Assembly: GCA_026419785.1 (NCBI GenBank)
Contig: JAODTK010004888.1
Coordinates: 434,001 to 498,000 of the forward strand
Length of the DNA stretch: 64,000 nt
Reading direction: 5' to 3'
Source: Sclerodactyla briareus
Taxonomy: Eukaryota > Echinodermata > Holothuroidea > Dendrochirotida > Sclerodactylidae
Under the pieces are notes generated by a model. The model saw only the letters and a program-made list of their open reading frames with translations, was not told the DNA's origin and ran no database searches. Position numbers and translations under genes: made by a program. Shown here piece by piece: positions 1 to 44,130 of this stretch. Each line of letters starts with the position of its first letter. Position 1 is the first letter of the stretch.

Positions 1-709
1 CCCCACCACCACTTGTTCTACATAGAAGTATGACCCCAAACAAAACTGACGGTTGTTGCACTCTCGACTATACCTGCAACACAACACTCATACAGCATCT
101 GACAAGTGACAAATAACTTAATTTAGACGACAACTGCTATGAAATTGCAATAAAACAAGAGCCAAGAAAATATTCTAGCTGTAATTTACCTTATTTGTTA
201 TTTTACTATACAACACACCAGCAGCTACTTTTGAACTTCGTCGGTATACGCGGCACGAAAATCGAACATGCACGATTCCCGCTATACTATACTATTCGCC
301 ACTATTCGGCACTTCCGAGCAGTGCCCTCTGATGTGAACCAGTGAACGGAAATGCTATTGTTCGATTCAGGCTATACGCGTGCACCGGCAAAAGAGCCGC
401 GTATAGCGAAAGTATGTGATCCCAGCCTCATTGTATAGAAATTGGCTAGAATGAATTTGTTGGATGAAGCAATTCACTCAGCATATGTGAATGGAATTTA
501 ACAACACTAAATTCTTTGTTAGCCACATCTTAAGACTTCTGAACCAAAGGTATTCAGGAGCCTCACTATGCCAAAAACCTCCACTTACCACGGAATCAGT
601 CAATGTCAATAGTCATGTAACAGATTTATTCCGAACCAGCCCACCAGGTGGAAAGAGGATCATAAACCCCACAACCAAATTTGGAAATCCTAGCATGTTG
701 CCTCCAGTT
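1..709. other. 3' flank beyond NARS1, no gene seen
   Basis: No exon with recognisable protein similarity or paired splice sites is visible. The short reading frame at 491-715 has no family resemblance. The sequence is unremarkable AT-rich noncoding DNA up to the dispersed repeat that starts near 780. Confidence 0.5.
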
Positions 710-779
710 ATTTAACTACTCTTGCAGGAATCTGACATCACTTGAGGGGGGGGGGGGGGATTCAAAGACTCTACAAACT

Positions 780-1330
780 GGATTTTGAGCATGATAACAG
801 GGATTCACTTGGACCAGAAAGCCGAAGGCCTTACGGATCCTTGATTCTTCCGACAACGATAGCCAGACACAAGGACAAATGAGAGATTGCACCAGCTCAT
901 TATGGGCAACATAACCTCTGACAAATTTCCCAACCAATAGGGTTCCTATACTCTCGATAAGAAAGCCAAAATTAAAGAAAAAATAAAATATCGACTTTTC
1001 ACAAATTTTGCTATTTTTGACCAAAATTCACTCCTGGCCTGATCCGAAAATGATAGGGTTCCTGTACTCCCTCTCCATAAAGAAACTATACACCAAATTT
1101 AAACTTGATTGGGACCACCCATTCCTGTACTTACACTGTGTTCACAGACTTTCACCTCTGTTGACCTCTGACCTGACCCCATGAGAACACACATACCAAC
1201 AAGTATTGATCCATTCCTTGATCCATTCAGGTGGAGTAGTTTTTGTGTTTAAGCAAGCGGGCGTCACATACATACAAACAGACGCACAAGCATGACTGCA
1301 TAGATTCCTTTGAATTCCTCAAGGAATAAA
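780..1330 (+). repeat. Dispersed repeat family A, copy 1
   Basis: This segment matches 34310-35000 in the same orientation with many small differences. Shared words include AGACACAAGG.CAAATGAGAG, CCAACC..AATAGGGTTCCTAT and ATTACTGCATAGATT-type strings, in the same order and spacing. The copy spacing and divergence suggest an old interspersed element. No coding capacity or terminal repeats were recognised, so the class is unknown. Confidence 0.6.
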
Positions 1331-3090
1331 AAAATTAATTTTGTTCTGATCTCATCTATAGTTTGTTTGTTACAGGGTCTCAAGAGTGCATAATTTTTCA
1401 CACTGTAAATTTGTAGTACAAGGGGTTCTGTGGATATTGCAATGGCTGATTGTGCCTCCTCAGATCGGCTGAATTCAGTATGAGGTTTTGGCTGCCAAAA
1501 TGGGACAAATAGGATTACCACAACTTCAGTCCTTTTACATGACCATTGTCCTTCAAAGCAAATTCTCGGTCTTCAGTTCCGAAACCCAAAGTTGAGCAGT
1601 ATTCTCATCAAAATACTGTGATGCCACGCTATCGCAAAGATCGAAACGTTCTGAAAGCATTCACGTTCTGAGGAAACAACATCCATTTTGTTAAATTTCT
1701 GTCTTCATGACCTGGCTGGAAAGGTGTGTGTCCGTTTTGAATGTTGCCTTGCCAGACAGTAACATCTCCGCAACAACACAACTACAGAAGGTTTATTTGA
1801 GAAATTCAGGCTGATTCTCCCACGTCAGAAAAAATAACGAGGAGTCCGGGAGGTAATTACTAATACGTATATTCCAGCAACAAGGAGGCTGATCACATAG
1901 AGTCATGCACCCTAAAAAAAAAAAATAATCAAAATAACCTCTTCACAAGCTGGGACCATAAAAAAAACAGGTGGAATTCTGTGTCTGCATAAGCATGATG
2001 TGGCTGGTTCTCCATTCCAGTAAATGAGCTGTTTTGATCGATTCTTCATACTAGTAAGTAGCATGTGCCATCAAATGAAAAAAAAAAGACGAGAGCTGAA
2101 ACAACCAATGCCATACTCGCACCAGTACCACAATATCTATGCCTGTAGTGAAGGAACAAAGTTGTATTCATAATACAATCCCAAAACAATGGGCCTTTTT
2201 TTTATGGTTGCAGGTTCGCATGCTCACCACTAACAGCTTCAACTTCATCAGACTGCATACATTTTTCGAATGCTTGTCTCTTTTTGATAGAGAATTACAA
2301 TTTATTTTAGAATCCCTCAAATTTGGGGTGAATCTGGATGAAACATTTTTTCAAATGGCCACCAAATGACAGATACTTCGTATTTCACTGATTTATCATT
2401 CCCATTCTCATGTCAAAATAACATATTCCATCAGATATATTTCCATGATGTCCATTTTGTCAGTTCACTAACAATTGCACAGCACTCCCACTTTACAGCG
2501 ATTGCCCAGCTGTGAAATAATGACAGATTGATACGCCGTAACTATTACCTGAAAATAATACAAACTGTGGCATCTGATCCAATAAATGATTCAGCCAATT
2601 TCAAAGGGGGTCAAGAAAAAATTGAAAAATATCTGTTAGGTGATGGACTCCTGATTACTCCATTATAACTATCTACCAGATGTTAGTTTATTCCATTAGA
2701 GTTTTGTGGTGGCGAAACTGTACTAGTAGTAATTGCGCCATTTCATTTTTGTGCCATCTGTTATCTTGTTTCCCTACTCAACTACCTCAAACTGTTTTTT
2801 TCTGCAAATAACATCATCAATGGAAGGATACCAAGGCCGATCAATAAACATCGGTGGTTCATAACTCTTGTGATGAAATGGGTTTGCCTATATTGATTTC
2901 CCACATTAGTTTTGACACAAGACCTGTCTTTTATTCATATGATAAAGAATATCTATTAATCTACCCAGTGGGTTAGCCACAGAATCTCTGCTAAGCTATG
3001 CACATCCACAACAGTGGAATCCTACAACCCTGCCACCTTAACCCATACAAAGAATATATACCACAACCCTGGAAAACAAAGAAGATGAAA
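1331..3090. other. Noncoding flank, no gene seen
   Basis: AT-rich sequence with short poly-A runs near 1914 and 2085. No exon, RNA gene or element boundary could be supported. Confidence 0.45.
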
Positions 3091-3098
3091 CCCTAGAA

Positions 3099-3689
3099 CG
3101 ACGGTCGGCAACCTTGTGGGTCGCGACCCATTATTTGGGTCGCAAAGGAATTTTGGATGGGTCGCAAATTTGTCACTGTTGAGAAAAAAAAAATGCAGAG
3201 CTTCATTTTCCCCAAGTTTGATTCTTGCTTCTACCTACCACAAATTTCTCTACTCCTTCAACTTTAAAACTTCTCATTTGCTGCTTGGCACCGCATTTCC
3301 TTTTCCTCCTTTAACTTAGACTTCTTATTTGCTGCTTGGCCAATGGCCACAACAGAATTTTCCTTTACGCCGTACCTTTGAAACAACTGGTTTGCCTTTG
3401 AGGAATCTGTATGGCACGGGGACATGTCCTGCAATAATATTTTGTGAGGGACAAATGGCAAATCCACAATTAGTTGACAAATATTTAAAATTAGGGGATG
3501 CTGTTCTGTGTCAAAATCTAGTCGGAGTGTCGTTTCCCCTGCAATCTAGGGGGTTTGAAGAACCATAGTTTCTTGGTCACTCCACGCCAACTAATGTGGC
3601 TCACACGCTTAGATAGTAACAGAGTCGCGATATCCTCCTTTTTTATTTACCATTTTGGGTCACTGTAACGAAAAGTTGGCCGACCACTG
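3099..3689. mobile_element. Non-autonomous hAT-like DNA transposon (MITE)
   Basis: The element is flanked by an identical 8-base duplication, CCCTAGAA, at 3091-3098 and 3690-3697. The left end reads CGACGGTCGGCAACCTT and the reverse complement of the right end reads CAGTGGTCGGCCAACTTTT. An 8-base target duplication with CAGNGGTCGGCAACC-type ends is characteristic of hAT elements, notably Charlie-like ones. At about 590 bases it cannot encode a transposase, and the short frames inside (3116-3319, 3329-3568) resemble none. It lies roughly 0.4 kb beyond the NARS1 polyadenylation signal, so it is probably intergenic. Confidence 0.85.
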
Positions 3690-4055
3690 CCCTAGAAAAC
3701 AGTCACCTTATACCCTACCTCCGCCCCTAAAGAAACAAAATTCGCTGAAACAGCCCCTGGAAACCCTTAAATTGTAATTGTGATGTTGCCTTGGCAATAA
3801 GCCTTTCAGTGGTTTTGTTATACCTTACTTATCCAATGCAGGCGAGTTCAAGATAGCTATAACTGCAATTATGAACCAACGTTTCAATGGTGCATGGGTG
3901 GATAGGCGGTCAATCAATAAACTACTACTCTGTCACGTCCTGGTGATATATAATTTTTTTATTCTTCTTCTCCACTGACTAAGCTTCTAAGCGGGGTTGC
4001 CTACAACCACATTTCATAGGGTAATCCGCGAACAAAACAGACCTAAGCTGCTTGA

Positions 4056-4061
4056 TTTATT
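4056..4061 (-). promoter_or_regulatory. NARS1: Candidate polyadenylation signal of NARS1
   Basis: AATAAA on the minus strand, about 157 bases beyond the TAA stop at 4218-4220. It is the nearest canonical hexamer downstream of the stop that I noticed. A further match lies near 3958-3963. Confidence 0.55.
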
Positions 4062-4217
4062 CATGCCGGCTGAACCATAAAAAGGGAGTTATTGACAACC
4101 ATCTACTCGCTGTACTCATATTTGCCCCAGCGAAACATGTGTTCCCAGGAGTTTTTTTGGGGGGAGCATCTACATGCTGACTATTCTTCAACGATTCACG
4201 CAATCAGCAGACAATGT

Positions 4218-35914
<31,697 letters not shown>

Positions 35915-35919
35915 TTTGA

Positions 35920-36825
35920 ACTAGAAATGAAAAAATACAGATAATATACAGTAACAAGATTCCAGTTTGGATTCCATCATCCTTGGTGAAAAAAAAAGAT
36001 TTTTATATACTCTGTGAACTTTGTGTCACTTGTGGAGTGAATTCTGTCAAGCAACAATCGCTGCCATTAGTTTCAGCAGACTTCCGTCAGTGGGACGTAA
36101 AGTCAATGCACTCGTGATGTTGATACATCATGTTATTAGACAATAACAAGGGAGCAATACCTGGATCTCATTAGCAATCCTGTGAAATTTTTCGGTAATT
36201 CTTACAGGATTTGTAGGTGCAAATGAAATCTGAAAAACTGCTTTGTACTTTTTTGGACCTATGTTTGAAAACTATCAGTCATCATTGCCAAGGCATATAT
36301 CTCAGACAAAAAAAACCAATAGTGAAGAATCATTACCATTCGGCCCAAATGAAATTTCCCTCTCCAAAGCCATAAGTCTAGGGAAATTCACCACAATTTT
36401 TTTACACTAAGGTCATTAAACTCGGGGTCAGGTCACTTGCCCAAACCACACCTAGGTGCACACTACCAAGGTTTCACCCAACAACTCCTCGCAAAACATT
36501 CCCAAAACTGTGCGGAAAGCATGTGGTACGTAACGTAGTTGCCAAGAATTTCAGAGGGTTGTCGAAAAAATCTAGGGCCATTCCCCGATTATTGTCATCC
36601 AATTTCAGCCAAACAATGGAGAAATATGAAGAAGGAATATTTTAGAAATTAAGAAAAGAGTGGAGGACATGTTTTATATCTCGAAGTTACTTGCAACACC
36701 TCTTCAGTGCAATCACCTGATCATACTCTAGCTTGCCCTTTAATTATATCCCCAATTCGGGGAATTATGGTTTGGGCTTCGCTAGCCCTCTCCGCGCGTC
36801 CGCCGCGTCCGCAGCGTTTCGGTAT
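35920..36825. other. Region upstream of NARS1, promoter not identifiable
   Basis: Sequence 5' of the NARS1 start codon. No TATA-like or CpG-dense core could be supported. The 5' untranslated region must lie here or in upstream exons. Confidence 0.4.
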
Positions 36826-36829
36826 CCAC

Positions 36830-37560
36830 AGTGTTAGACGCAATAACTCTCCAACACTTTGTCCGTTTGAGATGAAAACTTGGCACACATGTCCGCCGCA
36901 ATGAAATCTCGGATGAAGTTCGAAAGTGGGCGTCGCCACTTGAACGGGGTTCCGCAATTTGCTAATTCCACGATTTGAGAAGGATAGATTTTCCGTTAGC
37001 CGCAATAAACTCTTTTTAATTGCTTATCCGATTGATGCTGAAACTTGGTACACTTGTCCGCCCTACGTGAAAATCCGGATGAGTTCGGAAGTGGGCATCG
37101 CTGCAAGCTGGGGCCCTAATTTGCATTATTCGCTAATTTTCAAGTAGCCGGTGATTTGAACGAAACTTGTGGGTAGGGAGTATAGTGATTTCGAAAAATG
37201 TGGATGTCATTTCAAAGGTCATCAAAGGTACACATTTGCGACATTTATGCAGATTTTCCAAATTGTCAGATTATTTGAACGACGAAACTTGGTTGGGAAC
37301 GAACTATAGTTGAATCCCAAAAATGTGGGGGTCATTTCAAAAAGGTATCGGAGGTGAAACTTGCAAATCAGCGGAATTCCAAACTTGTCAGATTTGAACG
37401 AAACTTGGTGGATGGGGGCTACTGTTAGAAGTCATTCAAAGCCATCGGTCAAATTTGCATAATTCATGTGCCTATTAACACCAACGGATTACAACAAAAC
37501 TTGGTGGATGAGTTGTCCTTGGTTTTGACCAAAATGGGGGGGGTCTTTATGGGGGGTTGT
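36830..37560 (+). repeat. Dispersed repeat family C, copy 2
   Basis: Longer copy of the 10480-10990 repeat. It contains internal near-repeats (GAAACTTGG.ACAC.TGTCCGCC.., CGGATGA.TTCG.AAGTGGGC, GTCATTTCAAAGG) at ~130-base steps between 36840 and 37440. Confidence 0.6.
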
Positions 37561-40500
37561 TAGATAATCTTCCCAATGATTTTGGGATCAAAAGTGAGGG
37601 ATATACACGTGGGCGGTTTACCGCCTACACATGTATAGTTAACATATTAATCCAGCAGCGCATACCTCACACCTATTGTATCTACGCCCCTTTATTGTAT
37701 GCCCACCTGCTCCACTGGTAATACACAGACGAGCCAATTAGTTAGACTCTGGCCGTGAGGACCTAACAGGTCGATTCACGTGTGCTCTCTTGGTAAACGT
37801 CTCAGGGTATGTCCACCTCTCACCAAAGCTAGAAAAACAGGAAGAATACAAGGTACAAGATCCGAGGGAAATCTCTGGTGTGTATAATTTGCATCACAAG
37901 CGTTGTAACTTCATACATCATTTCAGATTTTTTTTTTTTTTTTTTTGTATGACATGGGGACCTCTCCTGGGGGGGTTGATGGTGGGATTACCAAATTACT
38001 CTGCATAGTGAGTTAGTATCAGACCCAATTCATGCTAGGTGTTGGGGTGGCTAGATGTTGCAAATTGATTAAGTGCAATAAGCCAACAAAGATTCCTCAT
38101 ATTATGGGAAATTGGCTAGAGCCTAGGCAGCCAAATGTATTAGTTACTGACACATGGCGGCAAACATTCACTACTCTGACCAAAGCAGTTGGCAACTTGG
38201 CAACTACCTCAGCCATTGTTTGTTTTTTCATATGATTATTCCATTTAAGCAGGAGAGTTTATACATATTTGGTCTTTGCAACTTTGAACATACTGCGTGC
38301 GTTTTAGTCGATGTTAGTGATAGATAATTTTGCACGGCGGACTCGAACTGCAAAGTGAGCACTGTGATCAGTAATCAGATGAAAGTGGCAAGGGAGTTAT
38401 AATTTTGTGTACAAAACCAGTGCTTGCAGTGTGCATGGCCTAACTATCAGTCTCTCAGGACTGTTAGCTCTGTTAGAAGATGTAAATGGTGTCACATGAC
38501 GCGTCAGCCAATCAGGTCCCTATTTGGAGGCGAGTCACGTAATTATCTAACACTAACAGAAACTAACGCAGCCTGTTTCTCTGTTATTCAATGCATGTTC
38601 CAGATTTGGTAGTGAAAATAACTTTTTCCAGTTGTAAAACAACTCCAAGGGCAACTTGGGTCCAAGGCTCACACGACAACCCTTGACATCCGAGTGACGC
38701 ACAATCATCAAGGATTGTTGATATCAGTAGGTACAGTACCATGCAAAAGAGGTTTTCCTGGTTGGCCCCATCCCGCACACATGTTTACTTTGTCTGTAGA
38801 CGGACGATCGAATGATACTCACATGAAAGGTGTTGGGTTTTAAAAACAGTCGCTGTGATTCAATTACCTACTTTCCCTGTTGTGTATAATTTATAAAACA
38901 GTGGGAAGCCTAGTCGTACACGTTACGAGCGCTGTCTGTATTAGTTGCACCCGGACTGAAGATCTTGATGTCACAGATGGGTGTCCGCTGTGTTGCCCCC
39001 CCCCCCCCCCCAAAGTTTATTCAATCATAAATGCAGCCCCCTTCCACCCAGCAGGGTTTTAGGCTCAGTACGTAGTGAGTAGGCTAGGCCTAAGACTGAG
39101 CCTATTTCACAAGTCCCAACTTTCTCAAAGGGGCGGGGGGAAAAACTGGGTCGGCTAGGCCCCTAGCCTAGGCTCTAGCTTACATAGGCTACTGGGCATA
39201 GACCGTGATGGGAAGTTTAGCTAGCGCTGAAACACAGTCCGTTCAAAGAAACTAGCTGGGCAGAAAACACTTAAACTAGTATTGCTGTGGTCAGGCCCGC
39301 TATATATGTAAATATCCATAGGAACAATACCACTGGCCGTAAAAGTAGATAAGCCTAACGTTATATAAAAGAAAGAAGGGAAATTACGAACGTTAGGATA
39401 GGCCCATGTACACAGGCCAAAGAAGTTTTAACAAATTTCACGAACCAAACCCAACAGTGATTGTTTGTCCAACTCGAAGTGATGTGGATTGGGCAGGTTA
39501 ACACACGATGAATTGGAACGAGAAGATATTTAAATTACTGAGGAAAAATAGAAGAACCAACATCCAGATCGGCCCCGTGTGCTGTTGGTGTGTTAATGTT
39601 ATGCTATGTTATTTTACCGACTAACTTCAGTAATTCAGTACCGTACCAGTATAAAAGCTTCGATAGCGTTACTTGTTTCACCACTGATATAATTCAGGAC
39701 GTTAGATCGAGAAGAAAATGTCTAGGCGTTTAGAACGATCACGTTGAATCACAATGCTCCCATTGCAAAAAGTCGAGGTGTCCAAGATGTCGAAAATGAT
39801 ATGCAATTTTTAGCTGCGGGAGAGAAGAGAAGGAGGAGAGTAGCTCTACAAGTCATATGTCTCTCCGTCTGTTCATTCGTCCGTCGTCGCGTTCGTTCGT
39901 TAGTTCTTCCCTTCTGTTGCCACGGTCATTCATAACTTCTAACCCATACCGTGCGATCAGGTTGAATACTTGGTAGGTAGATGAAGCTTGCTATTGGCTA
40001 GCTACCCTTAGCTACATTTATGTTAGCATAGTATTAATAGATTTCAATTAAATACGATTAAGACCCCAATTTCCCAACTTTAATTTGAGCTCTCAGACTG
40101 CCAGACAAGTTGTTTACATTACTCCATCCTTATGGAGCAGTGTTACCTTATATGTCAGGAGGTCCGGTCTGAAAGCCTAAGTTGACAATAAAAACCTATT
40201 GTCCAGGGGAAGATGATTTGTTTTATCACATTCTTCGCCCTAGTTTACCATTAGTCCCTGCATGCCTCTGCAGGATTGGTTACATTACATCTCGGTCCAA
40301 GTTCTCATTGGTGACCTAGAAATGTGGAGGCACAGAAAGTTTCCAATGGCCAATGGGGGCTTGGGCTCCCCCCCCCCCCCACACACCTGAATGCGGTTAA
40401 TGGTAACATGGTGGAGTGCGTGCAACTATAACTATGGCTGTCGAACAATTGTCGTTCATTTCTGTGGAAGTGTGTTTACATGTGCATTGCCATAGGCTTA

Positions 40501-40900
40501 GGAATGAGTTGTGCTGCATTACTTGTTGCTGAGGAGGCACGTGATATTAGGACACTGTGGTGTAGCAGGTTCCAAGTCATTCCATGGTTTGGACAAATGT
40601 CAGTAGAGGTCAGCTAATGTGAACAATCAATAAATATGAAATGTCGAGAGGAGAGAGAACATTGCAGTGTCTTCGCAACGGGAAGTTTGCTCGGTCCGAG
40701 CTACCAAGACGTTCGCAGTGACCCACTTGTTATTCTGCAGTTTTTTAAAGTTTTAAAAAGCTAGGGGGGGAGGCGAGAGAAAGGGCTTGGGGAGTACATT
40801 AAACCTTGTGAAATAATACTAGGCAACTCTGCAACAGTGCCCAGGGGGAAGACAATGACTTTTTTCGATATAATGGGTTGGCCTGCCAACTAGAAGGAGG
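37561..40900. other. Intergenic, no gene seen
   Basis: Holds homopolymer runs (T at 37928-37947, C at 38997-39012, C at 40370-40380) and otherwise unremarkable sequence. No exon of recognisable family and no complete mobile element was found. Confidence 0.45.
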
Positions 40901-40904
40901 ATGG

Positions 40905-41030
40905 CAAGTATGTATGTATGTGTATGTATGTATGTATGTATGTATGTGTATGTATGAATGAGTATGTATGTATGTATGTATGTATGTATGTATGTATGTA
41001 TGTATGTAGTATGTATGTATGTAGTGTTGT
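40905..41030 (+). repeat. (TATG)n microsatellite
   Basis: About 125 bases of near-perfect GTAT/TATG tetranucleotide repeat. It creates a spurious His-Thr-Tyr-Ile frame on the minus strand. Confidence 0.98.
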
Positions 41031-43955
41031 AATGGATGTATGGATTGACGTGAAGACTGTGTTGTATTTGGATACATTGTAGAATGTTTTTTTGTTTTGT
41101 GAAACAGGTAGGATAGATAAAAATTATAGACTTGCCGCGAGCCTCCCGTTTCTCGGATGTTCACTCTTTTAATTCCGTTCGCCCGCCGCCAACCCCCGTC
41201 AGGGGCGGGGCCCGACCCACCACAAGTGGGGAGCGTGGCGCATATAATTGTCCGCCATAAAAGCAATAACACTTTCTGAAACAGTACCGGTAATTCAAGA
41301 GGTTTCGCAGTGTTCCCGGGCAATTAAAATGTGTGAGGGTTAGGCGGGAGGGAGGAGAACACCTGTGAAAGAGATCCTGGCCCGCTTCTTCCCCCACCCC
41401 ACAGCCCCTTTCTCTCTCCTGCCCCTATCTTCTACTCGAGGTATTCTCAATTCTCACGTTATTGGTGGAGACCAAACGCACAACACCCCTCCCCTATACC
41501 GCCACATGGGACGCCGAACGGAGTATTGTCTATGAGAGCAGGCATTTTCCGAAAAAATACAGGTTAAAATCATGGTTCTGTAGGCGCTATGTTTAGGGCA
41601 ACATTTGGCCGAGCGCTAATCAGCGGTGGCTGCCCTTGCCTTGGAGTACACACCACCCAATACATCCATCTAGATTCTTAGACCCCTCATTTTACCGCCA
41701 AAACGTGCACTTCCCTATGCCAAATGTCCTCAATAGCACTTTGGCGTTACATTCACTTTGCCTAATGCGCAGTTTTGTCACGCGTAAGCAATTTATCGCA
41801 TCGATAAATATAAATTTAGCGTACACTAAAAAAAATATTTTTCAACTAACGTCCGGAAAACAAAATTACCATACGTATCGTAAAGCACTAGTTGTGAAAC
41901 AACCCAAAAATGCGAATTCGCAGGGGCTTGATGCACTCGGCCCGCCAGAGCAAAATATGCTGGATTAATATCTGGACCAAGGGTCGCAGGGCACTGAAAA
42001 TATCTGATCGGGGGGCGAAATGGGGCCCGAACCGAAGAGGCAATTGTGCCCCCCATACCCTCTCAAGTATCAGTTTTTGTCCTCAGTAGTCAAGTATATC
42101 ATCATCACTAGACACAACTTGCCATGCATTGAGTCAATCAATGCAAACGATGCGAAAACGCCCCATCCCACACTTTACTTGTAAAACATGGGGCGAAGGG
42201 GGGGACGGGGGGGGACAGGGTCCCCCCCCCCAATTTCAAAAAGTGGGGGGATTATATCGTCTCCCCTGTTCCCCCCCTTTTCCGGACCGTAATAAAATTA
42301 ATAGGCACATGGCGATTTTGTATCACTCTAAACTGATTCAATGTTTGTATAACCAAACAATATTCGCGCTGGAAATGTCTCAGGCCACTTATTCAAGGTG
42401 CGGACCCCAGGCGAAGATGCTGACCCGACTAGGGCCGAATTAAAAGTATTACCCATGTTTCATACCGAGTTCCTGGAATTTTTATACTGACATAGGCCAA
42501 AGTGCTAAATTTGTTCGCGCGCAAAGCGTTTTTCTTCCAGGCGTGGTAGGATAAGTAGGCGAGTAATATGCTTCGAATCATTTCGGCGTTCACTCGATGT
42601 AATTCGGAAGCCTTGGGGTCAGGCTGCCCTCCCCACCCCACCCCCCCCCATTTTTCTGAGATGAAAAATTCGGCGAAAATTCCCGAAAAATTTGGGAAGG
42701 AAAAAAGCAAAGTGAATGAAATGCCTGAATCTTTGCAGATTTTTCGATAAAATGCCGCGGGAAACAATTCAATTTTTTTTCGCGGTCTTCGCGCGCGTGG
42801 CCGCGTTTTCCAAGGCTGATTTTGAGTAAAAATTTTCGGCTCCCAATTGGAGTGGTCCCGTACGCCTATGGCTTTTCCCTTCGTCCCACCAAAGGCCGTT
42901 CGGTACCCACCTGATCTCCACGCCAACAAAGCCAGAGATAGAGTGGGGAAAAAACCTATGTGATATCGGTAAATCTCTTAGATCACAATCCCAACTTTTT
43001 TTTCTGTTTTTCCGTCAAATCACAACATGTGATGGGTGCTATGAGTCTGGCAAGTGCCGTCTCCGACGATCTAGAGGGTATGAAATCTGAAGAAAATTTT
43101 CTTAATACACTCCGCGTCAACCGATGGTGGCGCTCCCGCTTAGATGGTCAATTTGCATTCGATTTGTCCCTCCCCTCCCCCCCCCCACTTTTTCGAACGC
43201 TCCGACGCCCCTGACGTAAAACGCTTTTTAACAGAGAGATGACTCTTACTTACAGTCTCCCGTTTATTTAATTTATGTAATGGTGTCCCGACGTTATGAT
43301 GTAATAACCAATAATAACGGTCCTGGACTTAGCACAATCTCCCTAAGACCACATCGGAAAAGCTTCCGGAGAATCATCTTCGATGAACTCCTTTTCAAAT
43401 TGAGATATTAACGGAATATCACACGAATGTGCTTTGGGAAGCCGGATCACAGTTGGCTTCTACAATTTCGCACTGACCCGTATTCTCTGTGAACGGTGAA
43501 TATATCCTCATAACGCCTGTCTGAAATGTCTGTGTTTTCTTCTTCCTACGAATACAGTCCTGGTAAAGCAATGGTTTGTCGGTCAGTGCGGCCGTAAAAC
43601 TGCCCGGCAACCCACCACCAATCTTTCTATAGACATCTGTACCAGGCCGTGAATTAGTTATCGAGCTCTAGGTCCACGTTGATGCCTGTGGGAGAGTTTT
43701 CCACAACACTGTCACGTCTATGACCTATCGAATTGCTCATCTTGAGAGGGCTCTAAGTCTCATTCACCCTAATACAACTATGGAAATACCCTGCCGTGCC
43801 ACATAACATTGGGTTGGTATTACTTTGACCATATCCAACAGGCCGCTCATTGAGCAGTCGAAAATCTGGAATTCCATTGGATTTACGATATTCATCCATG
43901 TTTCCCATTGAAGCCTATGGTCATCTTTTGTGTCTCCTAACAAGGTTCAATGATA
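41031..43955. other. Intergenic, no gene seen
   Basis: Contains a short GC-rich patch at 41140-41240 and several G or C runs near 42190-42300 and 42640. Reading frames here are low-complexity and resemble no protein. Confidence 0.4.
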
Positions 43956-43964
43956 ATACTTACA

Positions 43965-44130
43965 GCATATATATATGTATGTTGTATTGCAAATATATTA
44001 TTTATGTAATGCTTATTATGTATGTATGTATGGAGGTATGTATGTATGTATGTAGGTAGGTAGGTACGGGTAGGTGGATAGATTATGTAGTTGCATCGGT
44101 AGGTAAGTAGATAGGTAGGTAGGGGCTGCA
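43965..44130 (+). repeat. Mixed (ATGT)n / (AGGT)n microsatellite
   Basis: ATGTATGT repeats grade into GGTAGGTAGG repeats between 44020 and 44125. Confidence 0.9.

Noticed and set aside
40799-41323. 174-codon minus-strand frame with His-Thr-Tyr-Ile repeats
   Set aside because: Most of it is a (TATG)n microsatellite read as protein; the remainder matches nothing.
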